Of a DNA stretch of 64,000 nucleotides, positions 57,132-64,000 are shown piece by piece. This DNA is from Nitrososphaerota archaeon (lineage in GTDB: Archaea > Thermoproteota > Nitrososphaeria > Nitrososphaerales > UBA183). The stretch covers positions 62,001 to 126,000 of the forward strand of contig JAPCJR010000002.1 in NCBI GenBank assembly GCA_027886865.1, written 5' to 3'. The number at the start of each line of letters is the position of its first letter. The stretch's first letter is position 1. A program made the translations under genes and the position numbers. The notes beneath the pieces were generated by a model, which saw only the letters and a program-made list of their open reading frames with translations, did not search any database and was not told the DNA's origin.

Positions 57132-57362
57132 ATGTCCGTCGACATGGCAATCAAGGTACTAGACCAGAGCCTCGGGAAGATAGTCCTCATCAAGCTCAAG
57201 GGGAGCAAGGTGATACGAGGCTCGCTTCAGGGCTTCGACCAGCACATGAACCTCTCGCTAGAGAACGCTGAAGAGGTATCCGAGGACGGCAAGTCGACGA
57301 CGCTGGGTACGCTCATCGTAAGGGGAGACAACATCATAATGATCTCTCCGCCTCCCAACTAA
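57132..57362 (+). CDS. Sm-like archaeal protein (LSm)
   Basis: 76 residues. Sm1 motif GKIVLIKLKGSKVIRGSLQG near 14-33 and FDQHMNLSLENAEEV near 34-48, Sm2 motif GTLIVRGDNIIMISPP near 60-75. It forms a ring that binds U-rich RNA. The ATG is used; a TTG three bases before it is also in frame. It precedes the coiled-coil membrane protein and rpiA. Confidence 0.92.
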   Translation: MSVDMAIKVLDQSLGKIVLIKLKGSKVIRGSLQGFDQHMNLSLENAEEVSEDGKSTTLGTLIVRGDNIIMISPPPN

Positions 57363-57421
57363 CTGAGCTGAGCTCCTAACCTTATATGCCCATTCGGGCG
57401 ATATTGATAGCGCCGGCTACC

Positions 57422-58135
57422 TTGTCACTCGATCCAACCACGCTCGCCCTGGGGGTAGCAGGGGGCGCTGCAGTGGGAATCGCGGTTTCATATTTCGTGT
57501 TCTTCAACAGGGCGGGAAAGACCAAGGTCCAGGTCGTCCAGAGGGACTCCTCAGGCCAGCTGCGCAAGAAGACCATCACCACAGACGAGTTGGACGCCTC
57601 GAAGAGGGAGATGCGGACGCTAATCCTAGAAAGAGACCTCCTCTCGTCCGCCCTCACCAAGGTCTACGAGGCGGAGAGCGACGGCCAGATAACCAGGGAG
57701 GAGAGGGAGATGATCGCGCGCAGGTACAGCTCGCAGATCAGGGAGTTCGAGGCGAAGCTCAGGGACAAGGAGCTCGTCGTCGAGGTCGGAGAGCTCGAGC
57801 GGCTGAGGGACGAGCTCGTTTCGCTATTCAGGGAGAAGATACAGAACATCGAGTCGCGCCTCGACCAGTCGAGAGAAAGACTCCAGCCTATGCGCCAGGA
57901 GCTCAGGCCCGAGCCGCCGAGGACCGCCCGAACAGCCGCACCCACCCCGACCAGTTCGGCCGTCTCCGCGATGACCCCGACCGACGACCTCGAGAGGGCC
58001 ATCGAGAGGAAGGCACCGGCCAAGAGGGACGAGAGCGACGGGGAGAAGAGGGTCAAGGCGCTGCGGGACGAGGTCATGGACGCGCTAGCCAAGCTCGAGC
58101 AGATAGACACAAGGAAAGAGAACGACCAAGCTTGA
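57422..58135 (+). CDS. membrane-anchored coiled-coil protein of unknown function
   Basis: 237 residues from the TTG at 57422. One membrane segment near 8-28 (LGVAGGAAVGIAVSYFVFFN) precedes a long coiled coil near 50-165 with many Glu/Arg/Lys, then a Pro/Ala/Thr linker and a C-terminal helix. An ATG at 57386 is in frame, but it overlaps the TATA-like TTATATG at 57382-57388, so the later TTG is preferred; confidence in the exact start is low. It may be a surface or envelope-linked scaffold. It overlaps rpiA by 4 bp. Confidence 0.6.
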   Translation: MSLDPTTLALGVAGGAAVGIAVSYFVFFNRAGKTKVQVVQRDSSGQLRKKTITTDELDASKREMRTLILERDLLSSALTKVYEAESDGQITREEREMIARRYSSQIREFEAKLRDKELVVEVGELERLRDELVSLFREKIQNIESRLDQSRERLQPMRQELRPEPPRTARTAAPTPTSSAVSAMTPTDDLERAIERKAPAKRDESDGEKRVKALRDEVMDALAKLEQIDTRKENDQA

Positions 58136-58833
58136 AGGACGGCAGAGCGGCTAGCCTCGAGAAGGTCGGCATCGCCATAGCCGAGAGGATGAGGGACGGG
58201 TCCTTGGTCGGTCTTGGCAGCGGGACCACGATGGCCAGCCTCCTACCCACGATATCCAAGCGGCTCAAGAAGCGCGGGGTCAGGGTCAGATGGGTCCCGA
58301 CCTCGCTGCAGATAGCACTCGTCGCCCAATCGATGCGCGAAGAGACATCGATCATGGACAAGCCCGCTCTCGACCTCGTCGTCGACGGGGCCGACCAGGT
58401 GGACGCGAGCCTGAACCTGATCAAGGGCGGCGGCGGGGCGCTCTTCCGCGAGAAGGTGCTGATCAGCAACACCAAGAGGACGTTCATTGTGGTCGACGAG
58501 AAGAAGCTCGCGATGAAGCTCTGTGAGGGCGGGGTACGCGTCCCCGTTGAGGCGCACCCGTTCGCAAGGGTGCCCGTCGCCGAGGGCCTCCAGTCGCTCG
58601 GCGGGGAGCCGAGGCTCAGGCTGGGCGATAGGGGCTTTCCGTACTATACGGAGAACGGCAACCTGGTCTTCGACACGCTCTTCAAACCGACCGCCAACCC
58701 CGCCACCCTCGAGAGGGAGATCAAGTCGCTCGCGGGGGTGATCGAGTCGGGGATATTCACTCCCAGGCCCATCGAGGTCTTCGTGCTCAAGGAGGACGGA
58801 AGCTACGGGTCGAAGAAGAACTCCCGCGACTGA
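58132..58833 (+). CDS. rpiA: ribose-5-phosphate isomerase A
   Basis: 233 residues from a TTG overlapping the previous stop. RpiA motifs: SLVGLGSGTTMASLLP near 24-39, LVVDGADQVDASLNLIKGGG near 82-101, GALFREKVL near 102-110 and the C-terminal VIESGIFTPRPIEVFV near 203-218. It interconverts ribose-5-phosphate and ribulose-5-phosphate in the pentose pathway. Complete in length. Confidence 0.94.
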   Translation: MKDGRAASLEKVGIAIAERMRDGSLVGLGSGTTMASLLPTISKRLKKRGVRVRWVPTSLQIALVAQSMREETSIMDKPALDLVVDGADQVDASLNLIKGGGGALFREKVLISNTKRTFIVVDEKKLAMKLCEGGVRVPVEAHPFARVPVAEGLQSLGGEPRLRLGDRGFPYYTENGNLVFDTLFKPTANPATLEREIKSLAGVIESGIFTPRPIEVFVLKEDGSYGSKKNSRD

Positions 58834-58839
58834 GGACAA

Positions 58840-58848
58840 ATTTATATC
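58840..58848 (+). promoter_or_regulatory. TATA box of the zinc ferredoxin gene
   Basis: ATTTATATC centred about 37 bp before the ATG at 58881. Confidence 0.55.
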
Positions 58849-58880
58849 AGGGATGACGAAGGTGCTCAAAGAACACTGAA

Positions 58881-59309
58881 ATGGTTCATGAAGTCGACTA
58901 CAAGACCAAGGCCATAGACCCTAATTTCATGCAGAAGCCGGAGGAGTTTCCCCAGACCGGCGAGCACGTCGCTCACAAGGTATTCGCCTATGGAAAGGAT
59001 AGGCTCGACGCCGACGGAAAGCCATACCCGACCAAGCACGGCATCCACGGGTCGTTGGTGGCGGTCGACTTCGAGGCGTGTATAGCGGACGGTGTGTGCA
59101 TGGACGTCTGCCCGGTCTTCGTGTTCGAGTGGCTGCTCAACCCAGGACAGTCCGGTACGGGCAAGGAGAAGCAGGTAGCGCCAGGGACGCCCGAATGGGA
59201 CCAGTACAGGACGGACAAGTCCGACCCGACACGCGAGGCGGACTGCATATTCTGCATGGCGTGTGAAACCAGCTGCCCGACACAGGCCATCAAGATAACT
59301 CAGCCTTAG
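58881..59309 (+). CDS. zinc-type ferredoxin with [3Fe-4S] and [4Fe-4S] sites
   Basis: 142 residues. An N-terminal extension of about 55 residues with His residues (GEHVAHK, KHGIHG) resembles the zinc-binding extension of Sulfolobus/Thermoplasma ferredoxins. Cluster I is CIADGVCMDVCP near 67-78, with Asp in place of the second Cys, typical of [3Fe-4S]. Cluster II is CIFCMACETSCP near 122-133, four Cys. It carries low-potential electrons for oxidoreductases and could serve the FNR at 25.3 kb. Confidence 0.9.
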   Translation: MVHEVDYKTKAIDPNFMQKPEEFPQTGEHVAHKVFAYGKDRLDADGKPYPTKHGIHGSLVAVDFEACIADGVCMDVCPVFVFEWLLNPGQSGTGKEKQVAPGTPEWDQYRTDKSDPTREADCIFCMACETSCPTQAIKITQP

Positions 59310-59319
59310 AATAGCAAGC

Positions 59320-60372
59320 TTAGTGATGTGCGAGAAAGTCTGTTTCTGCCTGGCTCGTGCACTGAGAGACCTGTTCATCAAAGGATTTCCTTAGACTCGC
59401 TGCAGCGTCCTCTACTTTCCCCCAGAGTTCGCCTTTAGTGACCGATAGCATAAGCTGCTTGGTTTGCACTTTTTCCTCGTGGCGGAGCGGAAGCCGCTGA
59501 AGGAGTGATTGTGCCTCGTCGAATCTCGACACCAAGACCCTCCAATACGCTTTCCGCATGACTATGTGAAAGCCTTTCGAGACGTATCCGGGCTCTTTGT
59601 CGAGATATGGCTTGAGCGGTTTGCATCCGAGTTTTGCCAGGCATTGATATGCGAACTCGATGAGGTCAAGGTCTGTGTTGTGGATCGCCACCCACAGCAG
59701 AGTCGTCTTTCCGTGATTGGGATAGACTCGGATGTTGCCTTCAGCGTCAACCAGCCCTGCCAAGTAGGCGAGCATGGTGCTCTCCTCGTCCATCACCCAT
59801 TTTCTACACACATCACGAGCGTCAATGAGAAATGCGAAGCTTTTGTCTAGTATCGCTTGGAGATTCCACTCGTATGTTTTTGTGTCCTTCTTGTATCGCG
59901 GATTCTTGTAGACATGACCGTATGGGCTGAACAAGTCTGTGAAGAGATTGATTAGGGCAGGGTGCGTGGTGCTTGTCGATACGCGAGTAACGTCGCCGAA
60001 GGGGGTACAGGCAGAAAAGTCTCCATGTTTCAGTCCCAACAGGTAGGCCTTGTCCTGGTTCGTACCATTGAAGGGCCGCCGTTCATATTTGCGAACCTTC
60101 TTGTGAATCCCGGCTAGACGAGCTTCCTCAAAATCTCTCGGTCGAATCCCGACCTGCCGGGCTAGCCAGCTCGTGTACCCTGAAGTCTTGTTTCCGATGA
60201 GCTTGGCCATGTCACTGAGTGACATTCCCTTCTCGATATGGTTCCGCCTGATGAATCCGCGTATCCACTCCTTGGTCTCCTCGTCCAGGTACTTGATGCT
60301 CAGGCCGGGCGTACGGAGCAGCTCTATGATGCTGTCGTCGTCCACCGCCGTGTCCTCGGGCTGCTCCGACAT
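59320..60372 (-). CDS. free-standing LAGLIDADG-type protein with an N-terminal helix-turn-helix
   Basis: 350 residues from the ATG at 60372. The ATG at 60396 overlaps the TATA and is not chosen. Residues 1-80 hold a helix-turn-helix-like region (EKGMSLSDMAKLIGNKTSGY). A degenerate first motif, AYLLGLKHGDFSAC near 108-121, and a better second one, LAYLAGLVDAEGNIRV near 197-212, mark the LAGLIDADG core. It is not in an intron that I can see. It may be a homing endonuclease or a regulator derived from one. Confidence 0.75.
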   Translation of the reverse strand: MSEQPEDTAVDDDSIIELLRTPGLSIKYLDEETKEWIRGFIRRNHIEKGMSLSDMAKLIGNKTSGYTSWLARQVGIRPRDFEEARLAGIHKKVRKYERRPFNGTNQDKAYLLGLKHGDFSACTPFGDVTRVSTSTTHPALINLFTDLFSPYGHVYKNPRYKKDTKTYEWNLQAILDKSFAFLIDARDVCRKWVMDEESTMLAYLAGLVDAEGNIRVYPNHGKTTLLWVAIHNTDLDLIEFAYQCLAKLGCKPLKPYLDKEPGYVSKGFHIVMRKAYWRVLVSRFDEAQSLLQRLPLRHEEKVQTKQLMLSVTKGELWGKVEDAAASLRKSFDEQVSQCTSQAETDFLAHH

Positions 60373-60392
60373 CTCAGAATCAAGCCCTTGCG

Positions 60393-60402
60393 CCATATAA
60401 GC
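60393..60402 (-). promoter_or_regulatory. TATA box of the HTH-LAGLIDADG gene
   Basis: Minus-strand GCTTATATGG centred 26 bp before the ATG at 60372; it overlaps an upstream in-frame ATG. Confidence 0.55.
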
Positions 60403-60430
60403 GCCAACCGGCGACGCTAAGAATCATAAT

Positions 60431-60483
60431 GATTATATACCCTAAGTATTAGGCCGCCTAATGATTAGTGTTCCTAATGATTA
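60431..60483 (+). promoter_or_regulatory. TATA box and MarR operator
   Basis: GATTATATAC at 60431-60440 is followed by an inverted repeat ATTAGG-CCG-CCTAAT at 60448-60462 around the likely transcription start. The 11-mer CCTAATGATTA occurs at 60457-60467 and 60473-60483, a 16-bp direct repeat that reaches the start codon. This layout suggests the MarR protein represses its own gene and the transporter. Confidence 0.7.
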
Positions 60484-60962
60484 CGACATCTGGCGACGGA
60501 CAGAACCGACTTTCCTCGGATGCCGAACAGCTCGCCGAGTCGATACAGGACGTCATCCTGTCCGTGCTCCGTCACATACAACCGATGGTGGAGGCCGAGG
60601 GGATCTCGAAGCCTCAGTTCCTGACCATGCACGTGCTGTCCAGTCTGGAACCGGCGTCCGTCAGCACCGTCGCGAGGCACCTTGCGGTCAAAGCACCCAC
60701 GGCGTGCGTGACGGTCGACCAACTGGAGGCGGCCGGGCTCGTCAAGCGACAGCGTTCCGAGCGCGACCATCGCACCGTGGAGTTGTCCCTCACGCCCAAG
60801 GGTCGCAGGGTAGAAGCCCGCGTCTGGTCCCAGATAGGACAGAGGGTGGCCCATGCAGCACGCGGCCTTCCGCACGAGGATGTCGCCGCGACGGTCCGTG
60901 TCGTCCGCGAGCTGAACCACAGGCTCCAGCCTATTGCGGTCTCCAGGGGAGTAAAGGCATGA
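60477..60962 (+). CDS. MarR-family regulator of the adjacent transporter
   Basis: 161 residues from an ATG; a GTG nine bases upstream is also in frame. The winged helix is seen in VSTVARHLAVKAPTACVTVD near 63-82 and LVKRQRSERDHRTVELSLTP near 90-109. MarR proteins usually repress and are released by drugs or aromatic acids. The stop overlaps the transporter ATG (ATGA). An operator-like repeat overlaps the start, so autoregulation is likely. Confidence 0.9.
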   Translation: MITTSGDGQNRLSSDAEQLAESIQDVILSVLRHIQPMVEAEGISKPQFLTMHVLSSLEPASVSTVARHLAVKAPTACVTVDQLEAAGLVKRQRSERDHRTVELSLTPKGRRVEARVWSQIGQRVAHAARGLPHEDVAATVRVVRELNHRLQPIAVSRGVKA

Positions 60963-62587
60963 GCGCTCCTGCCACGCCCGCAGCGCCGTCTCTAGCCGCG
61001 CCGCGGCAGTACGACGCCAAGTACGGGAGGACGGTCCTCCTCATCCTGGCGGGCATGGCCGTGATGGTCACCTACGTCGAGACGATGGTGCTGCCCGCGT
61101 TCAGCAACTTCGAGTCGTTCTTCCACGTCACCGAGGCGAGCACGATCGCGTGGATCCTCTCGGCCTACCTTCTCGTAGGCGTCGTCGTCACGCCGATCTT
61201 CGGCAAGCTCGGGGACATCTACGGCAAGAAGCGCATGCTGCTGGTCGCGATGGGTGTCTACGCCGTCGCCGTCAGCCTCGCTGGGTTCACCCCCAACATC
61301 GGCGCCTTCCTCGGACTCAGCCGGCCCGACCAGATCTACGGCCTGATTGCGATCCGGGCGGTGCAGGGGGTCGGGATGGCGATGTTCCCCCTCGGCTTCG
61401 CCATGCTGCCCGAGGTCTTCCCTCCAGCGCGCGTCGGCCAGGCCCAAGGCCTCCTCTCGGGGATGTTCGCAGCGGGCGCCGCGGCGGGGCTGGTCGGTGG
61501 AGGATACATCGCGGAGACCTTCGGCTGGCAGGACACATATCACACGGTCATCCCGATCGCGATTCTCGTGTTCGTGCTCGCCTTTGTGTTCATCCACGAG
61601 TCCCAGATCCGTCACGCCCGTAAGATCGATTTCCCGGGGGTCATCAGCCTCGGCCTCGGGCTCACGCTCCTGATGCTCGGCATCACGGAGGGGGCGTACT
61701 GGGGGTGGACCAACTTCTCCTCGGTCTCGTTCGGAGGCGTCCCGTGGGGGGTCCCGGAGTTCCTACTCCTGGCGCTGGTCTCATTTGCGTTCTTCCTCTA
61801 CTGGGAGCCCCGGGCGCCGAGCCCGGTCGTGTCGTTCCAGTCGCTCAAGGAGAGGAACATACTGGTTTCCAACATCAACGGCGTGTTCGTGGGCATGGCG
61901 ATGTTCCTGCTCTTCACCATCCTCATCATCCTCGGCGAGTATCCGTCCCCAGGCTTCGGGCTCAGCGAGCTGAATGCAGGCCTCATCCTGGTCCCCGCCG
62001 TCATCAGCATGCTCGTGACCGGACCGTTCCTCGGACGGGCGATCAGCAAGTACGGGCCGAAACCAATCATGATCCTGGGCTTCATCCTGATAACCCTGGG
62101 GGCGTTCGGGCTCGCCGAGTTCAACCGCACGACGTACGAGGTCGGGATAATCGCCGTCCCGATGATGGTGGGTAACGTCGCCGTGCTCATCTCGATGTCG
62201 AACGTCATCGTCCTCTCGGTCGACCCGAAGACGATGGGGATCCAGACCGGCATGAACCAGACGTTCAGGAACCTCGGCTCGGCGCTGGGTCCCGTGCTCG
62301 TCACATCTATCCTGGCGAGCTATGCGTTCACCGATGCGTTCCCCGGCTTCACGCTGCAGAACTACACGGTACTCGGCTACCAGGTCGTCTTCGCGCTGAT
62401 CGGAGTGATCGGCGTCGCCGGCCTCCTGTTCGCGCTCGCGCTCCGCAACTTCCGGTTCCTGGCGGACGGAACCAGATCTGGGCAGGCTAGCGGGGCGCCG
62501 GCGGCAGAGCCGGGACCTCGTGAAGCGCCAGCCGGAGACCCCCAGAAGACCGGCACGGGCGGGGTCCAGCAACGGCCCGCTGGCTGA
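60959..62587 (+). CDS. major facilitator superfamily transporter, DHA2 (14-TM) type
   Basis: 542 residues from the ATG that overlaps the MarR stop; the longer in-frame ORF upstream runs inside marR in another frame and is rejected. About 14 membrane segments; motif GKLGDIYGKKRMLLV near 81-95 is the MFS A-like loop, followed by IRAVQGVGMAMFPLGFAMLP near 130-149. The C-terminal tail is Pro/Gly/Ala rich. It is probably a drug or organic-solute exporter under MarR control. Confidence 0.92.
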   Translation: MSAPATPAAPSLAAPRQYDAKYGRTVLLILAGMAVMVTYVETMVLPAFSNFESFFHVTEASTIAWILSAYLLVGVVVTPIFGKLGDIYGKKRMLLVAMGVYAVAVSLAGFTPNIGAFLGLSRPDQIYGLIAIRAVQGVGMAMFPLGFAMLPEVFPPARVGQAQGLLSGMFAAGAAAGLVGGGYIAETFGWQDTYHTVIPIAILVFVLAFVFIHESQIRHARKIDFPGVISLGLGLTLLMLGITEGAYWGWTNFSSVSFGGVPWGVPEFLLLALVSFAFFLYWEPRAPSPVVSFQSLKERNILVSNINGVFVGMAMFLLFTILIILGEYPSPGFGLSELNAGLILVPAVISMLVTGPFLGRAISKYGPKPIMILGFILITLGAFGLAEFNRTTYEVGIIAVPMMVGNVAVLISMSNVIVLSVDPKTMGIQTGMNQTFRNLGSALGPVLVTSILASYAFTDAFPGFTLQNYTVLGYQVVFALIGVIGVAGLLFALALRNFRFLADGTRSGQASGAPAAEPGPREAPAGDPQKTGTGGVQQRPAG

Positions 62588-62626
62588 GACTCTGAGAGAC
62601 GGCGCAGTCTGGTTGAAGGCAAGCGC

Positions 62627-63316
62627 CTAGGCAGAAGCGACAGTGAAGTGGAGCACGGCGACCTGTCCCCACTCGGTCGCGCTGATGACCGTGTAGACCC
62701 CCTGCTTGAACGAAGCGAAGGTACTCTGAGAACCACCGCTCGAGGTCCACGACCCGCCGTAGGCTGAGCTGGATGTCGCGGGGGCCTGATTGCAGAACCC
62801 TCCGCTCTCGCAGGAGCTCATGAGATAGCTGTCCGGTTGGAAGACGAAGTAGCTGTAGTCGAGGATCGCCGGACAGTTGTACAGGCCCGGACTGTAGAGC
62901 GCCATCGGAGTGGCTGAGGAGGCGTTGGCGGCCGTGTAAAAGCCCTGGGCGATGAGGAAGCCGAAGGGCTCATTCAGGTCTCCACAGGGGCCTAGGCTCA
63001 CCTGGGGGAGGCCGGTCGGCGTGCCCTGGTCGGCGGTGACGTTTTTGGGAGACGAGAGGGTATTGATCAATGACATGTTGATGTCGACCTCCTGACCTGG
63101 CGACAACTGGGAGGCGTTGAGCGAGAGCAAGAGTTCCAGGCCCGCGCCTGCAGTAGAGGTCGAGAGGGGCGAGTCCAGGCTTGTGACCGTCGTCGTGGAG
63201 GTCACGGTCTTGCCCGCGCCAGAGACGGCTACGAAGACACTCGCCGATATCAGCACCCCCGCTATGACGATAGCGATCGCCATGGCCCTGTGGCTACGCA
63301 TGGGCTGGTCGCTCAT
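62627..63316 (-). CDS. membrane-anchored extracellular protein of unknown function
   Basis: 229 residues from the ATG at 63316. A hydrophobic anchor near 12-32 (AIAIVIAGVLISASVFVAVS) is followed by a Ser/Thr-rich stretch and a beta-rich outer domain with four Cys, several glycosylation sites (NAS, NMS, NVT) and a C-terminal GVYTVISATEWGQVAVLHF. It looks like an Ig-like surface protein. A TTG nine bases upstream is in frame, but a TATA-like CCTAAAAAAG at 63333-63342 fits the ATG. Confidence 0.65.
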   Translation of the reverse strand: MSDQPMRSHRAMAIAIVIAGVLISASVFVAVSGAGKTVTSTTTVTSLDSPLSTSTAGAGLELLLSLNASQLSPGQEVDINMSLINTLSSPKNVTADQGTPTGLPQVSLGPCGDLNEPFGFLIAQGFYTAANASSATPMALYSPGLYNCPAILDYSYFVFQPDSYLMSSCESGGFCNQAPATSSSAYGGSWTSSGGSQSTFASFKQGVYTVISATEWGQVAVLHFTVASA

Positions 63317-63351
63317 TGAAGCCAAGCCTCTGCTTTTTTAGGTCCGATTAT

Positions 63352-63359
63352 GATTAATA
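63352..63359 (+). promoter_or_regulatory. TATA box of the 65-residue zinc-ribbon gene
   Basis: GATTAATA centred 24 bp before the ATG at 63379. The A/T patch lies between this gene and the divergent surface protein. Confidence 0.45.
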
Positions 63360-63378
63360 GTTTTGCCCGAATAGGCGG

Positions 63379-63576
63379 ATGGCGCCTCGAGTGGTGAAAA
63401 GCAACGGTGTGGAGACCGTGGACGGCAACTGCATCAAGTGCAACAAGAGGACGCGCCATGCGATACGGGTCGGCCCTCATGGTTCCGAGTATTTCGAGTG
63501 CGTGATATGCGGGAACAAGGTCGACCTCAAAGCCTTCGTCTTCGACGACCTTGACGCGCTATCTGGAGACGGCTGA
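63379..63576 (+). CDS. small zinc-ribbon protein
   Basis: 65 residues. Two CxxC knuckles, NCIKCNKRTRH near 17-27 and FECVICGNKVD near 39-49, form one zinc site. The rest is short and basic to acidic. No family recognised; similar small archaeal proteins bind RNA or partners. Confidence 0.65.
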   Translation: MAPRVVKSNGVETVDGNCIKCNKRTRHAIRVGPHGSEYFECVICGNKVDLKAFVFDDLDALSGDG

Positions 63577-63600
63577 GGGCCGCGCCCAGCCGAGGCTCGA

Positions 63601-63816
63601 CTAGCCTCGCGACGCGTAGCTCATCGAGGTCAGTGACCCTCCCTCAGCGAGCTCTATCCCGCACTCGGGACAGACCGGTTTTTTGAAGAGCCATCCCACT
63701 TTCTTCCTGCAGCAGTTCTCGCAGTACAGGTTCCGGCAGCGGTGGCGCTGCCAGGGCGTGGGATTCCTGAACCCGCCGACCGCCCTCCTGCATCTGATGC
63801 AGTAGCCGCGTATCAA
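63601..63816 (-). CDS. small protein with multiple zinc knuckles
   Basis: 71 residues. Cysteines in YCIRCRRAVGG near 5-15, RCRNLYCENCCRKK near 26-39 and VCPECGIELAEGG near 48-60 can form two zinc sites. The first half is Arg rich. It looks nucleic-acid-binding, but the family is not recognised. It is convergent with the other zinc-ribbon gene. Confidence 0.6.
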   Translation of the reverse strand: MIRGYCIRCRRAVGGFRNPTPWQRHRCRNLYCENCCRKKVGWLFKKPVCPECGIELAEGGSLTSMSYASRG

Positions 63817-63837
63817 CGGTCACGCATCCCGTAGGCT

Positions 63838-63846
63838 GGTATAAGC
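63838..63846 (+). promoter_or_regulatory. TATA box of the gene at the right edge
   Basis: GGTATAAGC centred about 24 bp before the TTG at 63866, supporting the start of the truncated gene. Confidence 0.45.
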
Positions 63847-63865
63847 TGCCACCCCCGTTCTTCGT

Positions 63866-64000
63866 TTGGCTCGCGGTCCGGAGAAGGTCAGAAAGGGATT
63901 TAACTGCAAGCTCGAGGCGCTACTTTCGATCTTGGAAGAGGACGCTGAGCTCAGCCGCATAAACGCCCGGAGGATGGCAGAGCTGAAGAGGCGCATCGAG
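63866..64000 (+). CDS. unknown protein, truncated by the right edge
   Basis: 45 codons from a TTG, open at the window end. The visible part (KLEALLSILEEDAELSRINA) is helical and charged; the family is not recognisable from this fragment. A TATA-like box precedes the TTG at leaderless spacing. Confidence 0.45.
   Translation, partial: MARGPEKVRKGFNCKLEALLSILEEDAELSRINARRMAELKRRIE

Noticed and set aside
60461..62587. 708-codon frame starting before marR
   Set aside because: The first part is an out-of-frame reading of marR; the transporter starts at the ATG overlapping the marR stop.
1..64000. CRISPR array, insertion sequence, rRNA or prophage
   Set aside because: No regularly spaced repeats, transposase, integrase or rRNA sequence was seen; the window is almost all single-copy housekeeping genes.

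Overview
This is a gene-dense, GC-rich archaeal chromosome segment. The archaeal markers are glycerol-1-phosphate dehydrogenase, geranylgeranyl reductase, KEOPS genes (Kae1, Bud32, Pcc1), ribosomal proteins eL15, eS1 and archaeal uS15, aEF1-beta, FEN1, aCPSF1, an Sm-like protein, diphthine synthase, CTP-dependent riboflavin kinase, a two-beta-subunit proteasome and an intron-containing tRNA gene. The mix (DUF4443 protein, translin, SepF, zinc-type ferredoxin, hydroxyacyl-CoA dehydrogenase/crotonase fusion) suggests a TACK archaeon, most likely a heterotrophic, non-ammonia-oxidising member of the Nitrososphaeria (Thaumarchaeota). That placement is inference; no rRNA lies in the window. Start codons are often GTG or TTG. 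Very many of them sit about 26 nt downstream of the centre of a TATA-like box with almost no leader, so leaderless transcription appears to be the rule. I used this to correct several starts.

Layout. 0-8 kb: a membrane protein of the kind found beside succinate dehydrogenase, a complete SUF iron-sulfur operon (sufC-sufB-sufD-Rieske-sufS-sufU), a divergent unknown gene, an fRMsr-like GAF protein and an aquaporin. 8-14 kb: DUF371, a GHMP decarboxylase-like protein with an altered catalytic residue, a HEAT protein resembling half a deoxyhypusine hydroxylase, DUF4443, a secreted protein, a SET methyltransferase, a PAP2 phosphatase and a free-standing LAGLIDADG protein directly behind a tRNA-Lys(CTT) that carries two introns. 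14-27 kb: housekeeping genes for diphthamide, flavin nucleotides, translin, a Hjc-like nuclease, thioesterase, NAD(P)HX epimerase, FEN1, aEF1-beta, lipid saturation, Pth2, TruD, ferredoxin reductase and eL15. 27-38.5 kb: DEAD helicase, a PGDH-like enzyme, a FAD oxidoreductase, a YchF-type GTPase, then a long minus-strand translation/KEOPS block (kae1, bud32, XTPase, uS15, DHH nuclease, pcc1, serS, eS1). 38.6-47.2 kb: carbon metabolism, with a FAH-family/aldehyde dehydrogenase pair (probable 2-keto-3-deoxypentonate to 2-oxoglutarate route) and a beta-oxidation-like set (thiolase-DUF35, acyl-CoA dehydrogenase, hydroxyacyl-CoA dehydrogenase/crotonase). 47.2-60.4 kb: a 440-bp gene-poor stretch, small proteins, the two proteasome beta subunits, RtcA, NMNAT, an aminotransferase, FKBP, G1PDH, aCPSF1, SepF, a PUA protein, Sm, RpiA, ferredoxin and a second LAGLIDADG protein. 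60.4-64 kb: a MarR regulator with its drug transporter and an obvious operator, a secreted protein and small zinc-ribbon genes.

The observations most worth following up are the tRNA-Lys with a second intron at position 53/54 and its adjacent LAGLIDADG gene, the half-size HE-motif HEAT protein, the Asp-to-Gln GHMP decarboxylase, the actinobacterial-style SUF operon, and the Thr1-less proteasome beta subunit. I found no CRISPR array, insertion sequence, rRNA or defence island.
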